Source of the DNA: a virus | IMG/VR virus record: IMGVR_UViG_3300030090_002221 | Coordinates: 1 to 30,767 of that record | Length of the DNA: 30,767 nt | Direction: 5' to 3' (one strand) | Shown: positions 30,711 to 30,767 of the stretch, in pieces | Numbering within the stretch: the first letter of the stretch is position 1 | Layout: the number at the start of each line of letters is the position of its first letter | Position numbers and translations under genes: made by a program | The notes under the pieces: model-generated | Database searches by the model: none | What the model saw: the letters and a program-made list of their open reading frames with translations, nothing else | Told to the model about the DNA's origin: nothing

Positions 30711-30767
30711 ATGACTAGAATAAATGTTGGAATACCTCCTGCTAATTTACATGCTAAGCATTTAATT
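30711..30767 (+). CDS. denV: denV N-terminal part (partial, right end)
   Basis: The first 19 codons (beginning MTRINVGIPPANLHAKHLI) are identical base for base to 322-378, and the window then stops. This is the second meeting with the same denV gene at the end of a circular assembly, rather than a second full gene. Confidence 0.75.
   Translation, partial: MTRINVGIPPANLHAKHLI

Larger units (their letters stand above)
30420..30767. repeat. right end of overlapping terminal repeat (interrupted)
   Basis: This is the counterpart of 1-378. If the ends are joined, the circle is 30,419 bases with the left allele (1-30419) or 30,389 with the right allele (322-30710). Confidence 0.8.

Noticed and set aside
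1-30767. Temperate phage with integrase or repressor
   Set aside because: No recombinase with catalytic Tyr/Ser motifs and no repressor-like gene with an obvious operator set were found; the helix-turn-helix proteins look like replication or accessory factors.
1-30767. tRNA genes
   Set aside because: No cloverleaf with a TTCGAAT-type T-loop was noticed by eye; a covariance-model scan would be decisive.

Overview
The window is almost the entire genome of a small tailed phage with a long-tailed, siphovirus-like gene set. It probably infects a Bacteroidota host, perhaps an aquatic flavobacterium. The reasons are very AT-rich DNA, gene starts with A-rich leaders and no clear Shine-Dalgarno sequence, a TTG/TAnnTTTG-type promoter, and several proteins of kinds familiar from Bacteroidota phages (DUF3127-like ssDNA-binding protein, XkdF-like protease, DUF6712-like connector, a small GLCGEPHP membrane protein). 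No integrase, repressor, tRNA, rRNA, insertion sequence or CRISPR array was seen. No polymerase, primase or helicase was seen either, so replication should rely on the host.

The two ends are the same locus. Bases 1-111 match 30420-30530 with one difference, and 322-378 match 30711-30767 exactly, but the small gene between these flanks is completely different at the two ends. The simplest reading is a circular or circularly permuted genome of about 30.4 kb, assembled once around and left untrimmed because two alleles of one small gene exist in the population.

Layout on the circle: a short rightward operon (30304 through the junction to 1511) carries a small helical protein, the variable gene, denV (T4 endonuclease V-like pyrimidine-dimer glycosylase) and three unknown genes. 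Everything else, from 30113 down to 1506, is leftward. Reading leftward from the divergent promoter region (30114-30303): early DNA-metabolism genes (two unknowns, a possible annealing-protein relative, ssDNA-binding protein, DnaA-domain-IV-like protein, winged-helix replication protein, cytosine-C5 methyltransferase, NinG, sigma-like factor, zinc-ribbon proteins, DUF3310); then a ParB-like protein, a GT-B glycosyltransferase and the terminase subunits; then the tail genes (a frameshifted tail chaperone, tail completion genes, two large tail-tip proteins, a fibre, the tape measure); then the head genes (XkdF protease, scaffold, major capsid protein), the tail tube candidate, virion decoration or adhesion proteins, portal and connector; finally lysis (holin-like proteins, M15 peptidase) and a metallophosphoesterase that meets the rightward operon stop-to-stop.

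Most leftward genes overlap by a few bases and are probably translationally coupled. Hairpins after the major capsid and tail tube genes, after the terminase, and upstream of the ssDNA-binding protein gene divide the long leftward transcript. The most notable observations are the allele swap at the ends, a T-run -1 frameshift site joining two tail-chaperone frames, a glycosyltransferase inside the terminase operon, an iteron-like repeat in the replication-protein gene, a branched RNA-like element, an unusual head/tail gene order, and several tiny overlapping genes in the lysis and regulatory regions.
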